64,000 bases of DNA from Calcarisporiella thermophila CBS 279.70 (GCF_041956535.1 NW_027192206.1:167149-231148); one strand, 5' to 3'. Shown: positions 34,348 through 46,529, counted from the stretch's first letter. Numbers and translations are program-made. Notes: generated from the sequence alone by a model not told the origin.

Positions 34348-37016
34348 TCACAAGTTGGACCGCTTTCCTCGCCGTGCCCGGCGCGCCCGCCGCCCTCCCC
34401 GACGCTTCTTGCCCTCTTCAAACTGCACGGCTGCCTCGTGGGTACGGCCCAGCACGTCCAAGTCTTTGACCTTGTAGATACGTACAAGCCAGTTCTGGGA
34501 GGTGAACGCCTCCTCCAAAACAGAGAGCTTCGGCCCCTCGGCAGGTAAGCGCGAGCCACGGACCCGATCGACAGCTTGCCCAGGAGGGAAGAGTTCGTTG
34601 AACCTAACCAGTGGAGCGGCAAAACAAATTCAAATAGAAAAAGCACGTGAGTGAGACGGTGAATGCGTCACCATGAAGATAACAACGGGCCATACCGATA
34701 GTAAGACATCTTGTACATCAGACTGTTGCGCATCGTAGGCGGCGCCATATCGTCTACACGATATTCACCGGAGGGGGTGAAGAAATTCGACTCCTTCACG
34801 TCATCGGGATAGACTCCCTCCGCAATACGGATCATCCACAAGAATTTGTTAATGTCATCTCCGCTGTATCCGAGCATAGCACCGAACAACACAAGCACCT
34901 AATTCGCAACATCCAAGAGGAATGAGCGCGCCAACCTCGGCGAACGGCTAGGGGGTTAGTCCACTTACATAGCTCACGTCGTGCTTCCGCATTATCTCGT
35001 AGGCCACCGGCTCGGGCGAAGCCATTGCTTTACCCACCGTGGCTATATGGGTATTGTTCCAGGTGTTATTGTCCACCAGCGTGGCCCTATCGGCCATGCC
35101 CGCAAGCTGGTACCCGTAGTCCCACCAGGACATAACTTTGGCATCCTCGGCGGTATTCTTTCGAAGCCAATAGTAGGCCTCGCGGAAGTCGTCGATGATC
35201 CATTGCGAGCCGTCCGGCAACCTGCTTGCCAGAACCACGGATGGAGAGGAGTATGCGTTGCTAGTTACCCATGTGCAATGGGCCACGAAAATGATGAGGA
35301 AGATGATCATGTTGATCAGGACGAAGGCGCGGGCATCGTTGGCAACAATGCCGTACGAAGCGAGCGACGAGGATACTTTTTCCTTAATACTGGCTTTGGC
35401 GGGAGCGGCCGCGGATTCCTCTTTGGCGCCCACCGATTTCTTCTTTTCCTTGGTTGTGGAAGCAGCCTCATCTTGTTTGGTCGAGGCGTCTGGGGTTTGC
35501 TCTTTGGGGGTGTCGAAGAACGTGTCCAAGACCGTGGAAACTGCCACTCCTGCTGCAACGCATACCACCGGTGTAAGCGTGAGCATGAGACGGACCATGA
35601 CTCCAGCGAAATAGGAGGCAAAAATCGCATATAGGATCACGAACACGTGCTCGTCCTGCAATTTACGGAAGCATAGGTACACGCCGGCGGGGAAGAAGAT
35701 GATCAACATTTCCAAATCAAAGAAGAACTAAGAGAAACAGACAATAACGTCAGAAAACTCGCCAATCTTCTTCTCCCCCTAAGAATGAGAGAGGCTCACC
35801 GCAGGCCATGCTGTTGGCTGATGCTCCGATACCGAGGCAATAATGGGGATATATTTTTTGGCATAGCCAGTATCCCAGAGGGAATAGAAGCGACCCGTCC
35901 ATGGGGCAATATATCCGGAGACCGTGAGACCAACCAACGCTGCCAAACCAAGCACAAAAGCAATCGCAATAAATGCCTTGAACAGCTTCTGGAACTGCTT
36001 CTCCGGCAGGTACCCGCGAACAAGCTCCACGAAAGCAATGATTTGCAAAAGACCAAACATGCCTAATTAACCAAAAAAAAAAATAAAGTCGTAGAGGAGT
36101 GAATATGCCAAGCCATGTATTTTATTTTTTCATGTCTCAAGATACCTAGTGCAGCCATATGTTCACTGGTACGGGTGGCAGAGAAGCCGACAAAGGGAAT
36201 TTGCATCGAGCCGAGTGTACCAAGGACGTAGAAGGTCGAGTAAGCAACGTACAGCCGAGTCGAGAATCGGCCCATGAGCACCAAAGCGAGTGCGTGAATA
36301 GGAATGAGGTTAATAATAAACACGTACCCGCCTGGAATAAATGGAAGAAGGAATGGAAAGGTTATTGGTACGAAATGGCATCACAAAGCAATGTCTCATT
36401 TACCCCAGGCTGCAACCATGTAAAAGTAAAAGAAGGCGGCCACCGCTGCCCAAGACGCAGAGCCCTTCTTTAATGCCTTAATCCACAAGTAAAATGTGAA
36501 CATGAGCAGGAAAATAGCAATGGCTTCATTATCATATGAGCCCGCCACGGAACGTGAAATGTAGCCTGGTGCAATGCCAATGAATGCAGCAGCAAGGAGA
36601 CCCGCCGAGGAATCCTTCACCTCGGCGGTGAGAAGATAGGTCGCGATTGCGGTGAATGCCGAGAATATCGGCGCCAGCAACACGCACACATTTCGGATGT
36701 CCACATGGAAGTTGAGAGCATGTAGTACATTGTGAATAATGCCGGATGTCACCATCAACCCTGGATAGACAGTGCCGCCCACCACGCGTCCAAGAGGGTA
36801 CCATGAGCGATCGTCGAACCAGTTCCAAAATTCATAGAAACCGTGTTTGACTAGATGTTGTGTCGCGCGGTAATTGAACCACGGATCGAACTCATGGATG
36901 ATAGATTCATAACGTACAATGGAGAATAATCGTGAGGCTATGGCTGTTGCGGCAATGAGGCCAAGAATGGTGACCTTGAGGAGAGCCGTCTGATTTGCGG
37001 TAGTGAGATGGCCCAT
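34348..37016 (-). CDS. STT3: STT3, catalytic subunit of oligosaccharyltransferase
   Basis: ER multi-pass protein that transfers the lipid-linked glycan to Asn-X-Ser/Thr. From ATG 37016: a long first exon with membrane helices and the first acidic metal-binding motif in [16 protein letters not shown], then [11 protein letters not shown] and [16 protein letters not shown]. Further exons hold repeated membrane helices (36323-36063, 36060-35779, 35715-34948). The soluble C-terminal domain contains [17 protein letters not shown] (about 35145-35090, the WWDYG catalytic signature), then [16 protein letters not shown] and MYKMSYYR. The C-terminus is very basic ([18 protein letters not shown]), ending at TGA 34348-34350. 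Introns are short and mostly in loops. Family length about 700-750 residues; the sum of exons is in that range. Confidence 0.94.
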
Positions 37017-37356
37017 CACAGAAGGAGGGGAAAAAGAAGCGAGGTGTGGATTAAGGAGTAGTAAGACCGAAAAGCGAAGTTAGCCCAGCCAGAAGCTCGA
37101 AGCATAGAGGGGGAAACGCGTGTCGGCTCCAGAGGAATTGTGGCTTGTGTCTCCCACATAATCTCGAGCTAGAATTTCACTCCCTCTCAAGCTAACGCAT
37201 TCGAGCATCCCGTGTACCATGGAGGGAAATGGCACGGATACCCGCCCTGGTAATATCAGTTCATCACAATGGGTCCCGCGAGTGAGATTGATTTCTAACT
37301 GTAATTGAATAGAAAATCGGACGTTGTATGGAGCAGGAGAGGCTGAAAACCACGAG
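37017..37356. other. Divergent promoter region between STT3 and COG5
   Basis: The 340 bp between two divergently oriented genes must carry both promoters, and possibly a short 5' exon of COG5, whose N-terminus looks incomplete. No motif could be singled out. Confidence 0.5.
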
Positions 37357-40300
37357 ATGGGCTCAAATTTGGAGCTCGTTGATGAGCTAGGAAAGCTATC
37401 CCTAAACATCGACGAGTTAACCCAGAAACTTCAGGATGAGGTAAAGCTATTTTTGCTTTTTATGGCTCCCTAGATGCACATTTGACAAGCTGGGCTAATT
37501 CGTCTCCATTATGAGGGTAGGTGGTGAAAAATTATGATATGCTTCAGAATCAGGTAGCAGGAATGCATCAGCTTGAAAGCGCACTTACGGAAATAAAGGG
37601 AGGAGTAAAGTCATTGAGTTTGTCACTAGAGAGGTTTTTTTCCCCACCATTGCCCCCATATTTCTTAGAATTAGGAGCTTATTTTGGATTTTTGTGAATA
37701 TGTAGGATTCGCAACAAAGTACGCGTTCCCTACGAGCAGATAAGAATATATAGCATTCAGCTCGAGAGACTGCAAACGGCCTCGGAGACGCTTCGATGTG
37801 TAATAAGATTCCTATATCTTGTGAAGCGACTGCAAAGACAGCTGCCAGGTGACACGCGTGATCTTGCGAAAGCAGCCCTGAGTCTGCGGGAAATAGGTTT
37901 GGAATGAGAAAGCTGTCTTTCGTAATTGAACACCTCGATCTCAATTCATTCAATACTTTGTATATTGCAGAGAAAATATTGCAAGAATCCGACCTGAGTG
38001 GAATCAACGCTGTAGAGCAAGAGCTCCCTATGCTCACGCGGTCGCGCGCTGATATTGCAAATCATGCGGACAATCTCCTTAACCAAGGGTTGACAGAAAA
38101 GAACCAGGCACAGATTTCCACCGGCTTACAGGTGTTCTATAACCTTAATGAATTGCAAGGAAAGGTCCAAAGTGTAGTGGATGCCATCACAGAATACTTG
38201 GCGTCGCAGATGAAGGCTTGCTTCGATATTTCCTCATTACACAAACAGGTCAAAGGTAAATGTGGAAAGCGAGTTGAAATGGGCCCAAACGCCTTAACTC
38301 CCAATCTGCCCCTTTGTAGATACTGGCACGACCTTTACGAGTGGCATTCGGCGAATAAATAATGAACCGACAGCCGGAACGGCTGCACTCTGGACCGCCG
38401 CACTATGGCCCAGAATAGAAAAACTTATAGACGAGATGGCAGATGGATGTATAAGGGTAAGTAGAGGGGGGCCAAACTATTTTCATATAAAAGTGCAATT
38501 CAAAATGGTGAGCGAATGACTTTCTGCTATCTGTAGATATACACTCTTGAAAGGGTATTGTCGAGAATACGTGATCCAATAACCCATATTGCGTATTTGG
38601 AAGAAGTATCAAAAGTACCCGTCTCTTTAAGACGCATCATGCATCTCTATTCCGCGCATTTACCTCTCTCATCTCACTATAGGCAATGGATGGAAGCATG
38701 GCTCATTACTTCTGGAAAGAACTCTCAGCAAACTTTGAAGAGGCGTTGCGTGAGGCAACAGATGGTCAGTTTAGCTTTTGCTACTTCCAACCAGAGATAC
38801 TCTATTGACATCTCCTTCATTCTCCTCCCACTTATTCTCAATCACCCCTAGCCTCTTCATTTTTGCTAAACACGCTTATCTCGGGATACCCGAAGCTCCT
38901 CCGGTTGATGCAAGATTTTTTCACGCGTGTTTCCGTGCATAGTGAGAACACCCTGGCGGGGGACACACAAAGGTAAGCCATTGATAGCTTCTGTGGCATC
39001 CACATAATCATCATTCCCTTATCTTGTTTAAAGCCCTGAAAAGATTCTTATGTTGCGCCGGATCTCCTCATTTGAATCGATGTACCTGGCCCGCTCGCTC
39101 TCTCGCATGTTCGATCCGATCAATCGCGCATTTCCTAGCGATAGTATATCGCGGGCATCTTTGTCCAAGAATGATGTTACAAATTTGATGAGAATAATTT
39201 CTAGGTTCGCCATCCATAAAAATAAAAAAAAAGCCTTTGCAGGGGCGGATTTTCCTAACTTTTATTTAACTTCAGTGAACTCGAGACGGCCAAGTTTAAT
39301 ACCGATCTTCTGCGTGCCGTCGCCACCAACGTTGGAAAAGCATTGAATCTGTATTGTGTAAAGTGTGAATCGATGGTGAGTTCGCCTCTCTATTTCCAAT
39401 GGACATTGATAACGTTTTTCTTCTTCGCTCGATGCTAAATCTTTCTTCTTTGGATACATCAGGTCGCAACCGACTCGAATGCCTACCAAATCTCTGGGCC
39501 ATGCACTGCTTCTCAAAACATTAACTTCACCCTTGTCCGGAACCTGTACTTTTTGCAGCAATCAATATGGAACACGGTTGAGGAATATCCCGAATTCGTT
39601 AAGCAAATTGTATCAGAAGCCGCTGAGGTATGCTAAAGCCGCATTTGCCTGCAAGCAATGATGCTTATTCAAGTGAACCCAATTCCTAGAACGCCCGCCG
39701 ATTAGTGTCCGCCATTCCTGAGCCTCTACTAGCACAGATCCGGCGTGATCTCGAAGGAATCGTTGTCAAAATTCACCGTGAAGATTTTTCGCGTCAGCAA
39801 CAGCTATCGAAGAGCTTCCTCAGAGCTGGCTCGGAACCACAATGCAGTGCGTATATGACGGAATTGATATCGCGGCTTAAACATGTACAAAATGAATTAC
39901 TGTCGCGGTTGTCAACGGGTGAAGAGACCCGAACATGGTACAAATATGCTCATGCATAGTTTTTTTTTTCGAGACAATCTGTGATGATCCCGAATCTTTG
40001 CTTAATTTTTCTTTAATAGGGTAAAATCTCTAGCCATGCGCGTGCTCCACGTCTTCCTCCTTCACGCGAGCATTGTCTCACCCCTTGGCGAGGCTGGGAA
40101 GCTAAAGCTAACGGGCGACATGGCCCCCCTAGAATTCGCGCTTAACCAGCTTCTCGCTGATCACGGAATGAGCCTAAGCGATTTAGACGAAGAATACAAA
40201 GCGCTGCGCGCCTTCAGGTAAATTTTTTTTCCCTTCTTTTTACTAGACCCAATTTCTAATATTGATTGGACCAACCCTATGGCATATTGATCCTAGACCA

Positions 40301-40618
40301 CTCCTATTCCTAGATGGCTCTCAACTGATTGCCACCCACCACACTGCTAACATCCCTCTTCTCAACCTATTGCACCACCTCGTCGTTCGTGCCCCACCCA
40401 ATACCCTTCAACTTCCCCACCGTGTGCACGCCTGGCCAGCAGGCGAATATATCCGTTGGCTCGACGACCACTCGGAGCGCGAGGCGGTAGTCATCTTTGT
40501 GCAATCCGCCGCGTCCAAAGTTTCCAACCCCCGTGAAATCCCAGAGTGGAAGATCATTGAGATCATCCTGAGACAAAGAGGATATGAGGATTTGCTTCCG
40601 TCCGAGGAAGAAAAATAA
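37357..40618 (+). CDS. COG5: COG5, conserved oligomeric Golgi complex subunit 5
   Basis: Lobe-B subunit of the COG tether for retrograde traffic in the Golgi. Recognised blocks: NLELVDELGKLSLNIDELTQ, VVKNYDMLQNQVAGMHQLE, RVPYEQIRIYSIQLERLQ, VIRFLYLVKRLQRQLPG, then LQESDLSGINAVEQELPML (the DLSGI block), STGLQVFYNLNELQGKVQSVV, AGTAALWTAALWPRIEKLIDE, HSENTLAGDTQ, and the C-terminal exons VKSLAMRVLHVFLLHASI.. and RPLLFLDGSQL..LLHHLVVRAPP, ending at TAA 40616-40618. About 14 exons with 55-80-nt introns. ATG 37357 is used, but an in-frame upstream exon is likely because the family usually has more residues before the first helix. Confidence 0.9.
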
Positions 40619-40827
40619 ATTTTGAATTCATTTTTCTATTTTTTTTTTCGCTTTATTTTATGTCTATGCTTTGATGGATTGAAGTACTTTGGCTACATGG
40701 AAAAGGGTAGGCTCCTGGCCATATTGAGCAAGGAGCTGGAGCCCGACCGGCAACCCATCCTCCGGAGATTTTCCAAACGGAACAGACATGGCTGGGATAC
40801 CTAAAAGTCACCATAAAGGAGAATCAA

Positions 40828-42737
40828 TCAATAAATATGCCCCCCATTTTCAACTGGCAGAGCGCCTGGAAGGGCAGGCACAGATGATTTACCGGCTAGA
40901 CTAGCAGGGACCGTCATCACGTCATTCACGTAAGCGTCCAAAATATCTACATCACCGCTCACGCAATCCCGCATTAACGGGGCGGTGGAGATGGCAGTCG
41001 GGGTCAGCAGGACATCGACACCCTCCTCCGACCCCCCACTCGGTGACGCTTGAAGAGGATTAGATATGCGGAAGACGCGGTTGAAATCTTCCTGCACCCG
41101 TTTCCGTATTCGCTGCGCCTGTAGGAAATACCCCTCGAATGCACCCGATGTCAACACATAAGTTCCAAGTAGAATACGTCGCCGCACCTCGGCACCGAAA
41201 CCTTGTTGACGAGTAGTGGCGTAGAGGGAAGATTGAGGCTCGGAGCTTTCGTTCATCTCACTTTCACTTCGATGACCTTTTGCGAAAATATGCAAATCAG
41301 TTGCCATGAGCCAGACAAGGCGGCTTCTTATTTCGTTTTACCATATCGAACACCGTCATATCTGGCCAGATTAGAGGATGCTTCCGCAGGTGCCAATACA
41401 TAGTACGCCGACAATGCAAACCGGGTATTTGGACAAGATACGGGGTGGATGCTTGCGCCCTGATTCTGCAGGCGTTGCACACCCTCTGCCCATATTTGCC
41501 GGATAGGACCGGCTAGTTCAGACACGAAGTATTCCTAAATAGAGCCAGCGCAAGAATAAACTAAGATATCATCTAGAAGAGCCAAACAATAGGTAAAAAT
41601 TTACCTGTGGTACTCCCACGCGAAGACCGGTAAGATCGTAGGCATCGGATCGGGGTATATATTTCGGTTCTGTCTTTTTGATATCTTCTCGAAGTTCAAC
41701 AGGCATAGAGGTAGGATCTTTCTTGTCATACGCGGAAATAATCTCATAAAGCTTCTCTGATTCCTCTACCGATGAAGTTAAAATTCCCACCGTATCGAGA
41801 GAATTTGCGTATGAAATCAGTCCCCAACGAGACACACGACCATAGGAGGGTTTAAATCCCACCACGCCGCAGAACGATGCAGGAAGGCGAACAGACCCAC
41901 CCGTGTCTGAGCCTAGTGCTCTGAAATCGAAATAAAGGATAGCGTTATGATCCCCAAACATGCATAATGCCATACAAAAAAAAACCATTCATATGGCCTA
42001 CCCATAGCACATTCCAGATGCCACTGCTGCTGCACTCCCCCCCGAACTTCCTCCGGCCACTCGAGCACCCGAACCTGATTCAAACGAAGACGAACGAGGA
42101 TTAAAAACTGGACCAAATTCACTATGTACATTTGCAGATCTAGAGACCATGCAAGGAATTAATAAGCATTAAATAAACTGCCCCCTATTCATGATTTTGT
42201 GAAAGTAACCACTCACCCCATTCCAAACTCGTCCATATTAGTCTTGCCGACGATAATGGCGCCAGCTCGTTTTAGCAGTGTCACTGCCGTCGCATCAAAA
42301 GGGGATTTGAATTCTTAAATCGCACAGTAGGTAGAAATGAAATTAGAGAGACAGGATAATAAAAATTGGCCAGCAATTAAATAAATACCCCTTAACATGG
42401 CCGAAGCACAACTCGTTTCGAAATCTTTAGTACAGAAGTTGTCTTTAATTGCTACCGTCATTCCATCAATAGGACTCTTTGCCACTCCTGGTGCGAAAGT
42501 AAATATTAAGAATTAACCCCAAACTAGACGTGCTAATTCTTGCTTTTTTTTTCTTATACCTTTTTTCCTTCGCTCATCTGCGTCTCTGGCTTCTTGCCCT
42601 ACCTTTTCTTGTGACTCCAAAGCAATTATCGCATTTATCTCTTTATTCAGTTGTGAAATTCTATTCATACACACCGCAGCCCTGTCGGCTGCATTAATAG
42701 CGGGTAAAGAGCGAAGGGAAGAAATGGCCCTCCGCAT
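40828..42737 (-). CDS. Mitochondrial glutamyl-tRNA(Gln) amidotransferase subunit A (GatA)
   Basis: Amidase-signature glutaminase that supplies ammonia to convert Glu-tRNA(Gln) to Gln-tRNA(Gln) in mitochondria. From ATG 42737 the N-terminus is basic and hydroxylated ([11 protein letters not shown]), consistent with a mitochondrial presequence. It is followed by the start of the family helix (INAIIAL). The amidase signature [28 protein letters not shown] lies at about 41920-41830, with the catalytic serine in GGS, and [12 protein letters not shown] follows. Short exons at 42480-42000 carry the upstream part (catalytic Lys region around VAIKDNF-like sequence on 42470-42435). The C-terminus at 41307-40828 has [19 protein letters not shown], a typical GatA block. 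About eight introns. Its 3' end is convergent with COG5, 209 bp apart. Confidence 0.9.
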
Positions 42738-43543
42738 AGTCAACTGCGTTTCTATTCACTGCTCGAAGATGAAAATAATGGCCCTATTTAAATGATGTCA
42801 CAAACAAGCCACAGGTGGCAAACATCAAAGTTAGCTTTTGGGTTGGCTTGTAACTTCACTACACAACCCAGATTACAGAGTACATTTAAACCATAGTTCA
42901 TGCTCTTTCCCATGTTAGTGCTGGGCACCTAGATGCTTGCTTTAACACCCACCCTAGAGGACGCCAACAAAGTTTTTTGAGCTTTATAAACTTGGGATGA
43001 ACCTGCAGAACTCACTGCAAAATATGAGCATAATGAAGCCTCTTATCTCCCTCATCCAAATCTAAACGCCAAAGTCCAGAATAGCTCCGCTATTCAGTAT
43101 CATTAATAAACTATCGTAGTTACCGTTTTTCTTGAAAATCTAGCCTGACTCTTTTAATGGCAGAAAAGTTAGTTTCTGCGAAGCACCCTATCTTAAGCAG
43201 ATCCAATAATATGCTTTAATTAGGCAGAGAACGACTGCGAGTACTGTTTCAGCCAAGTGTTTTCCAAGTACTAAACGATGGTGTATCAACCAAGAAGAGT
43301 GTTGAAAAAAAAATCGAGAAATTCTATCATAACCTGAATGATAATATTGGGATTCTATATTTGAGTTGCTCCCAAGTTACCAACAATTCAAGTGCTTGTT
43401 ATTTTTTTAGTAGCAATATCACCAGGAAATAAACAGATCCATTACTGTATAGCTTAACCTAGAATTAACATTATCCGAGATAGAGGCGGGTGACGCAGTT
43501 TATGCAACTTGGACTTGTATGGTATTATGAAAAGAAAATTTCT
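42738..43543. other. AT-rich intergenic region, left edge of the second accessory block
   Basis: About 800 bp between the GatA start and the GNAT stop. Low complexity, no recognisable gene. Base composition becomes AT-rich here and stays so to about 50.2 kb. Confidence 0.5.
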
Positions 43544-44140
43544 TTATTGAGGAGCATCGGCTCTTCTTTTGATAAATTTCCACACTCTTATTCCCCTCCC
43601 AGGCTGATTTGGTTTTGTGATTAGATGACCAATCTCACCTAAAAACTCAAACCCTACCTTCTCCATAATACGACGCGAGGCCCAATTGCCCACGCTCGCA
43701 AATCCACAGATGGCTTTTAGCCCTTCCCGTTTAAATGCAAATTCTTCCACCATGAGGCGAACTACCGGCGTCAACACTTGTTTGCCTCTCCATTCCTTAG
43801 CCAGTAAGTATCCCACCTCCCATGCCCCTTCTTCGGCTTCGACTTCCTTTGCGCGCTCTGGAGTGAGCTGTTCAATGCTGATGGTACCTACATACTCCCC
43901 GTCCGATGTACGGATGGCCCGAAGATGTCTATTGGGAAGTTTGCATGTTTGCGAAATGAAATTCTCTGCATCCTCCAAAGTGTAAGGCGAAGAAATGCGC
44001 GTGGTGTATTCCAAGATAAGAGGGTCGTTGAGGGCATTCACAAGCGCTTGCTTGTCGGAGGGATGGAAGGGGGTGAGAAAGTAGGGGCTGTCTGGAACAG
44101 CAATGATGTCTTCATTGGAAAAATGAGAAAGCGCCGACAT
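43544..44140 (-). CDS. GNAT-family N-acetyltransferase (copy 1)
   Basis: Single-exon protein of 198 residues from ATG 44140. It matches the RimJ/RimL-like acetyltransferase_3 group: YFLTPFHPSDKQALVNALND at the N-terminus, then GTISIEQL, WEVGYLLAKEWRGKQV (pyrophosphate-binding A-loop R/Q-x-x-G-K variant, EWRGK) and ASRRIMEKVGFEFLGE (motif B, NxxSxxxxEKxGF type). The acceptor substrate is unknown. A paralog lies at 46530-47117 on the same strand, with the same length and nearly identical motif layout, so they arose by local duplication. No targeting signal. Confidence 0.88.
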   Translation of the reverse strand: MSALSHFSNEDIIAVPDSPYFLTPFHPSDKQALVNALNDPLILEYTTRISSPYTLEDAENFISQTCKLPNRHLRAIRTSDGEYVGTISIEQLTPERAKEVEAEEGAWEVGYLLAKEWRGKQVLTPVVRLMVEEFAFKREGLKAICGFASVGNWASRRIMEKVGFEFLGEIGHLITKPNQPGRGIRVWKFIKRRADAPQ

Positions 44141-44578
44141 AATTGGGGGTGAAAGCCTGGACTGAATTCTTACACTAAGTCGGTGGACTATTATCAAAGC
44201 TTATATTTACCTCCCTAGAAATGTGGCAGGGTAACCAAACCAGTCAAGCGAGAGCGAAGTCAGAATTACACGGCAACCATCATGTGGTGCAGCTAGTTAT
44301 GTAAAAATCTCCGAAAAATACAAGTTACACGGCCTAGAACATCTCCTTAAATAAAAGCTAAGGATGTTCCGAGCCTGAGCAGACATACTGGATTAAGAGA
44401 TTGGAGAATCAACCTTTCCGAAATATCTGCAACTATTAGCATATTATTAAAATTCGATAAACTAGAGTAATAATTCACAAATACTTTTTATTGCATTCTT
44501 CAACTTCTCGTCATCAAAAATTGTATACCAAATTTATATCAGCTTATATACCCATTATATCGTGATTTTATTTTCATT

Positions 44579-44761
44579 ATGGCAATTCTTACGACTTTTA
44601 TTTCCTGTTTTATTTCTCAGTTTAGGACACATTTCTTCCCAAATGCAACATGTAAAAATGGCAAGGCAACTTTAAAAGATACTTTATCTTCTCTAGCTTA
44701 CAAAGAGCAATTGGGCACTATTGCTCAATTCTATGCTTCCGACGCTAATATAAATGATTAG
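44579..44761 (+). CDS. Small unknown frame at the start of a dispersed repeat
   Basis: A 60-residue frame from ATG 44579 to TAG 44759-44761, unrecognised. It is listed with low confidence because its 3' end and downstream flank recur, diverged, at about 48765-48945, where the frame is broken. It may be a relic of a mobile or duplicated gene rather than a functional gene. Confidence 0.25.
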   Translation: MAILTTFISCFISQFRTHFFPNATCKNGKATLKDTLSSLAYKEQLGTIAQFYASDANIND

Positions 44762-45130
44762 AGCCACTGTAATACCCAATGAGGAATATTTGCTCGAAAA
44801 CTTTTTGCTTTGCACTATTACAATATAACAGGGTTCGTAAGGTAGATAGAGGATCTTAGTAAAAAATAGAGATCGGTGAGGAGCAAAAAGAAATAGTAGG
44901 TGGTTTTAAATAAGAATAGAAAATGAAAAAGAATATGAATTCACAGATCAATATTGAATATAGCTTCCAACAAATATTACACCACAATAATATAATAATT
45001 CAACCATAACGAGTTAATAATATTAACCTTATTACATATCATGAGAAAAGCAAAAAACGAGGCTTACTATTACATACAACAATTATCAAAGATAAATGCA
45101 TGTATAGGCCATTTGGCATAATGTATTAAA
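44725..45130 (+). repeat. Dispersed repeat, copy A
   Basis: Two blocks match copy B at 48765-48945 in the same order and orientation: GATTAGAGCCACTGTAATA with its flanks (about 44728-44777), and ATGCATGTATAGGCC with flanks (about 45065-45130). About 230 bp more lie between the blocks here than in copy B, so one copy has an insertion or the other a deletion. Confidence 0.6.
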
Positions 45131-45190
45131 CAAGCTTAGTTGGATCGCAGAATACATGTAATCTCTTTGCTGAATACTCAATATAATTCT

Positions 45191-45503
45191 CACTTGTGCA
45201 ATTTGCTTACTAGAAGGTAAGTAGCACTCCATTCCACCCTTAACGCATCCATTCTACTGAATGCCAATGGAATATATTTCTCATTTATGCCATTTGTTGA
45301 TCTTTAATAGAGCGCAAGTAGCGCTACATTCCACCCTTAACACACCAATTCTACTGAATGTTAATGGAAATTATTTCACATTTGTGTCATTTGTTAATCT
45401 TTAATAGAACGTAAGTAGTACTCCATTCCACCCTTAACGCACTCATTCTATTGAATGTTAATGGAGTATATTTTTCATTTGTGACATCATTCAACTTCAA
45501 TAG
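45191..45503 (+). repeat. 97-bp tandem repeat, about three units
   Basis: The motif CATTCCACCCTTAA starts at 45230, 45327 and 45424, a period of exactly 97 bp. Flanking sequence (AAGTAG before it; TCTACTGAATG, then CATTTRTG..CATTTGTT after it) repeats at the same spacing. Units differ by scattered substitutions, so the array is not newly formed. It contains no obvious coding capacity. Confidence 0.85.
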
Positions 45504-45855
45504 TTTAATTAGCCCCCGACAGATACAGCCTTTTAAAATACACTGAGGTACTCGAACAAATGCAAACTTAAGCATAATTTACACTTTGATTTTTTTTTAC
45601 CCACTATACAATTTTTAATTTTTTCCTAGATTTTTTTCGATCCATCCACGACATATACTTCTTCGCTCTAATTTCATATTTGGCTGATTTTTAATCAGAA
45701 TAAATATACCGAGAGGGTTCACGCTCGATTTTTGGCGTTTTTGCGTTTTGCTTTTTGATCGTATTAAAATTTTCAAAAAGAATTGATATGTTTTAATCAA
45801 TTGTCTTGCCATCACTCTCGGAAATAGAGTTTTTGGAAATTCTTATCGTGTTGCA

Positions 45856-46128
45856 TTGATTCAACTTGATGAAGCGGATGTGGATGACTATACTAGTTGG
45901 GATTTTGGACTTTTCTTACTTTTCATTTACACCTCTCGATATTTATCTCCAAGAACCTTGGTTACCAAATCTCCCCATTTTCGCGATGATATTCTTTTTC
46001 GCTTAGATGATGGGCGATTTCGTAGACAAGCTCGCATATGCGAGCAAGCATTTGCTGTTCTTGTAATGATATTAGAGAAAAATCCTTCCTTTCATGTAGC
46101 AGTAATTAAACAACGTAGCGGTAATTAA
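45856..46128 (+). pseudogene. PIF/Harbinger (HARBI1-like) transposase fragment
   Basis: An open frame of about 90 codons without an ATG matches the N-terminal part of fungal HARBI1-like nucleases: SRYLSPRTLVTKSPHFRDDIL, then RLDDGRFRRQARICEQAF and ILEKNPSFH. The downstream HTH and DDE catalytic region is absent, so this is a 5' fragment left by deletion. It lies between the two GNAT copies and beside the 97-bp repeat. Confidence 0.65.
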
Positions 46129-46529
46129 TAGTTATACCCGGGTACAAACAGAATTACCATAATATAAAATCCCAATATGGCAGAAGTTTTTAACAAATAT
46201 TTTATTTGATTAATCTGATAAAAAAAAAATGAAAAGTAACATTTCAGAGAAAAGAGTAAATAAACGGCAAGTTAAAGGTATAGTAAAGCTAAGAAATATG
46301 GAATAAGAAATCATTGAACCACATAAAGAAACCATAGAGGTAGGGTTCGCGATTCTATATGTTTTCACACCTCTATGGTTTCTACAAATTTCTTAACCAT
46401 TGGAGCTTTTTGTAGGGCATCTACTTTTATTTAAAAATAATCTGGCATATACTTTGACTGAACAGATTGAATTTAGCAATATAATTATGAAAAATGGGGT
46501 GCATTGACAAAATATCTGTAGCCCCAATT
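46129..46529. other. Intergenic DNA with a 15-bp inverted repeat
   Basis: AT-rich sequence downstream of both the Harbinger fragment (+) and GNAT copy 2 (-). The only structure seen is the inverted repeat at 46327-46383. Confidence 0.5.
46327..46383. repeat. 15-bp perfect inverted repeat, 27-nt spacer
   Basis: AGAAACCATAGAGGT at 46327-46341 is the exact reverse complement of 46369-46383. It lies about 150 bp beyond the GNAT copy 2 stop. It could form a 3'-region stem-loop or be a remnant of a small terminal-inverted-repeat element. Confidence 0.65.

Noticed and set aside
45191-45503. CRISPR-like array
   Set aside because: Spacing is regular, but the whole 97-bp unit repeats, including the would-be spacers, and the host is eukaryotic; it is a tandem repeat.
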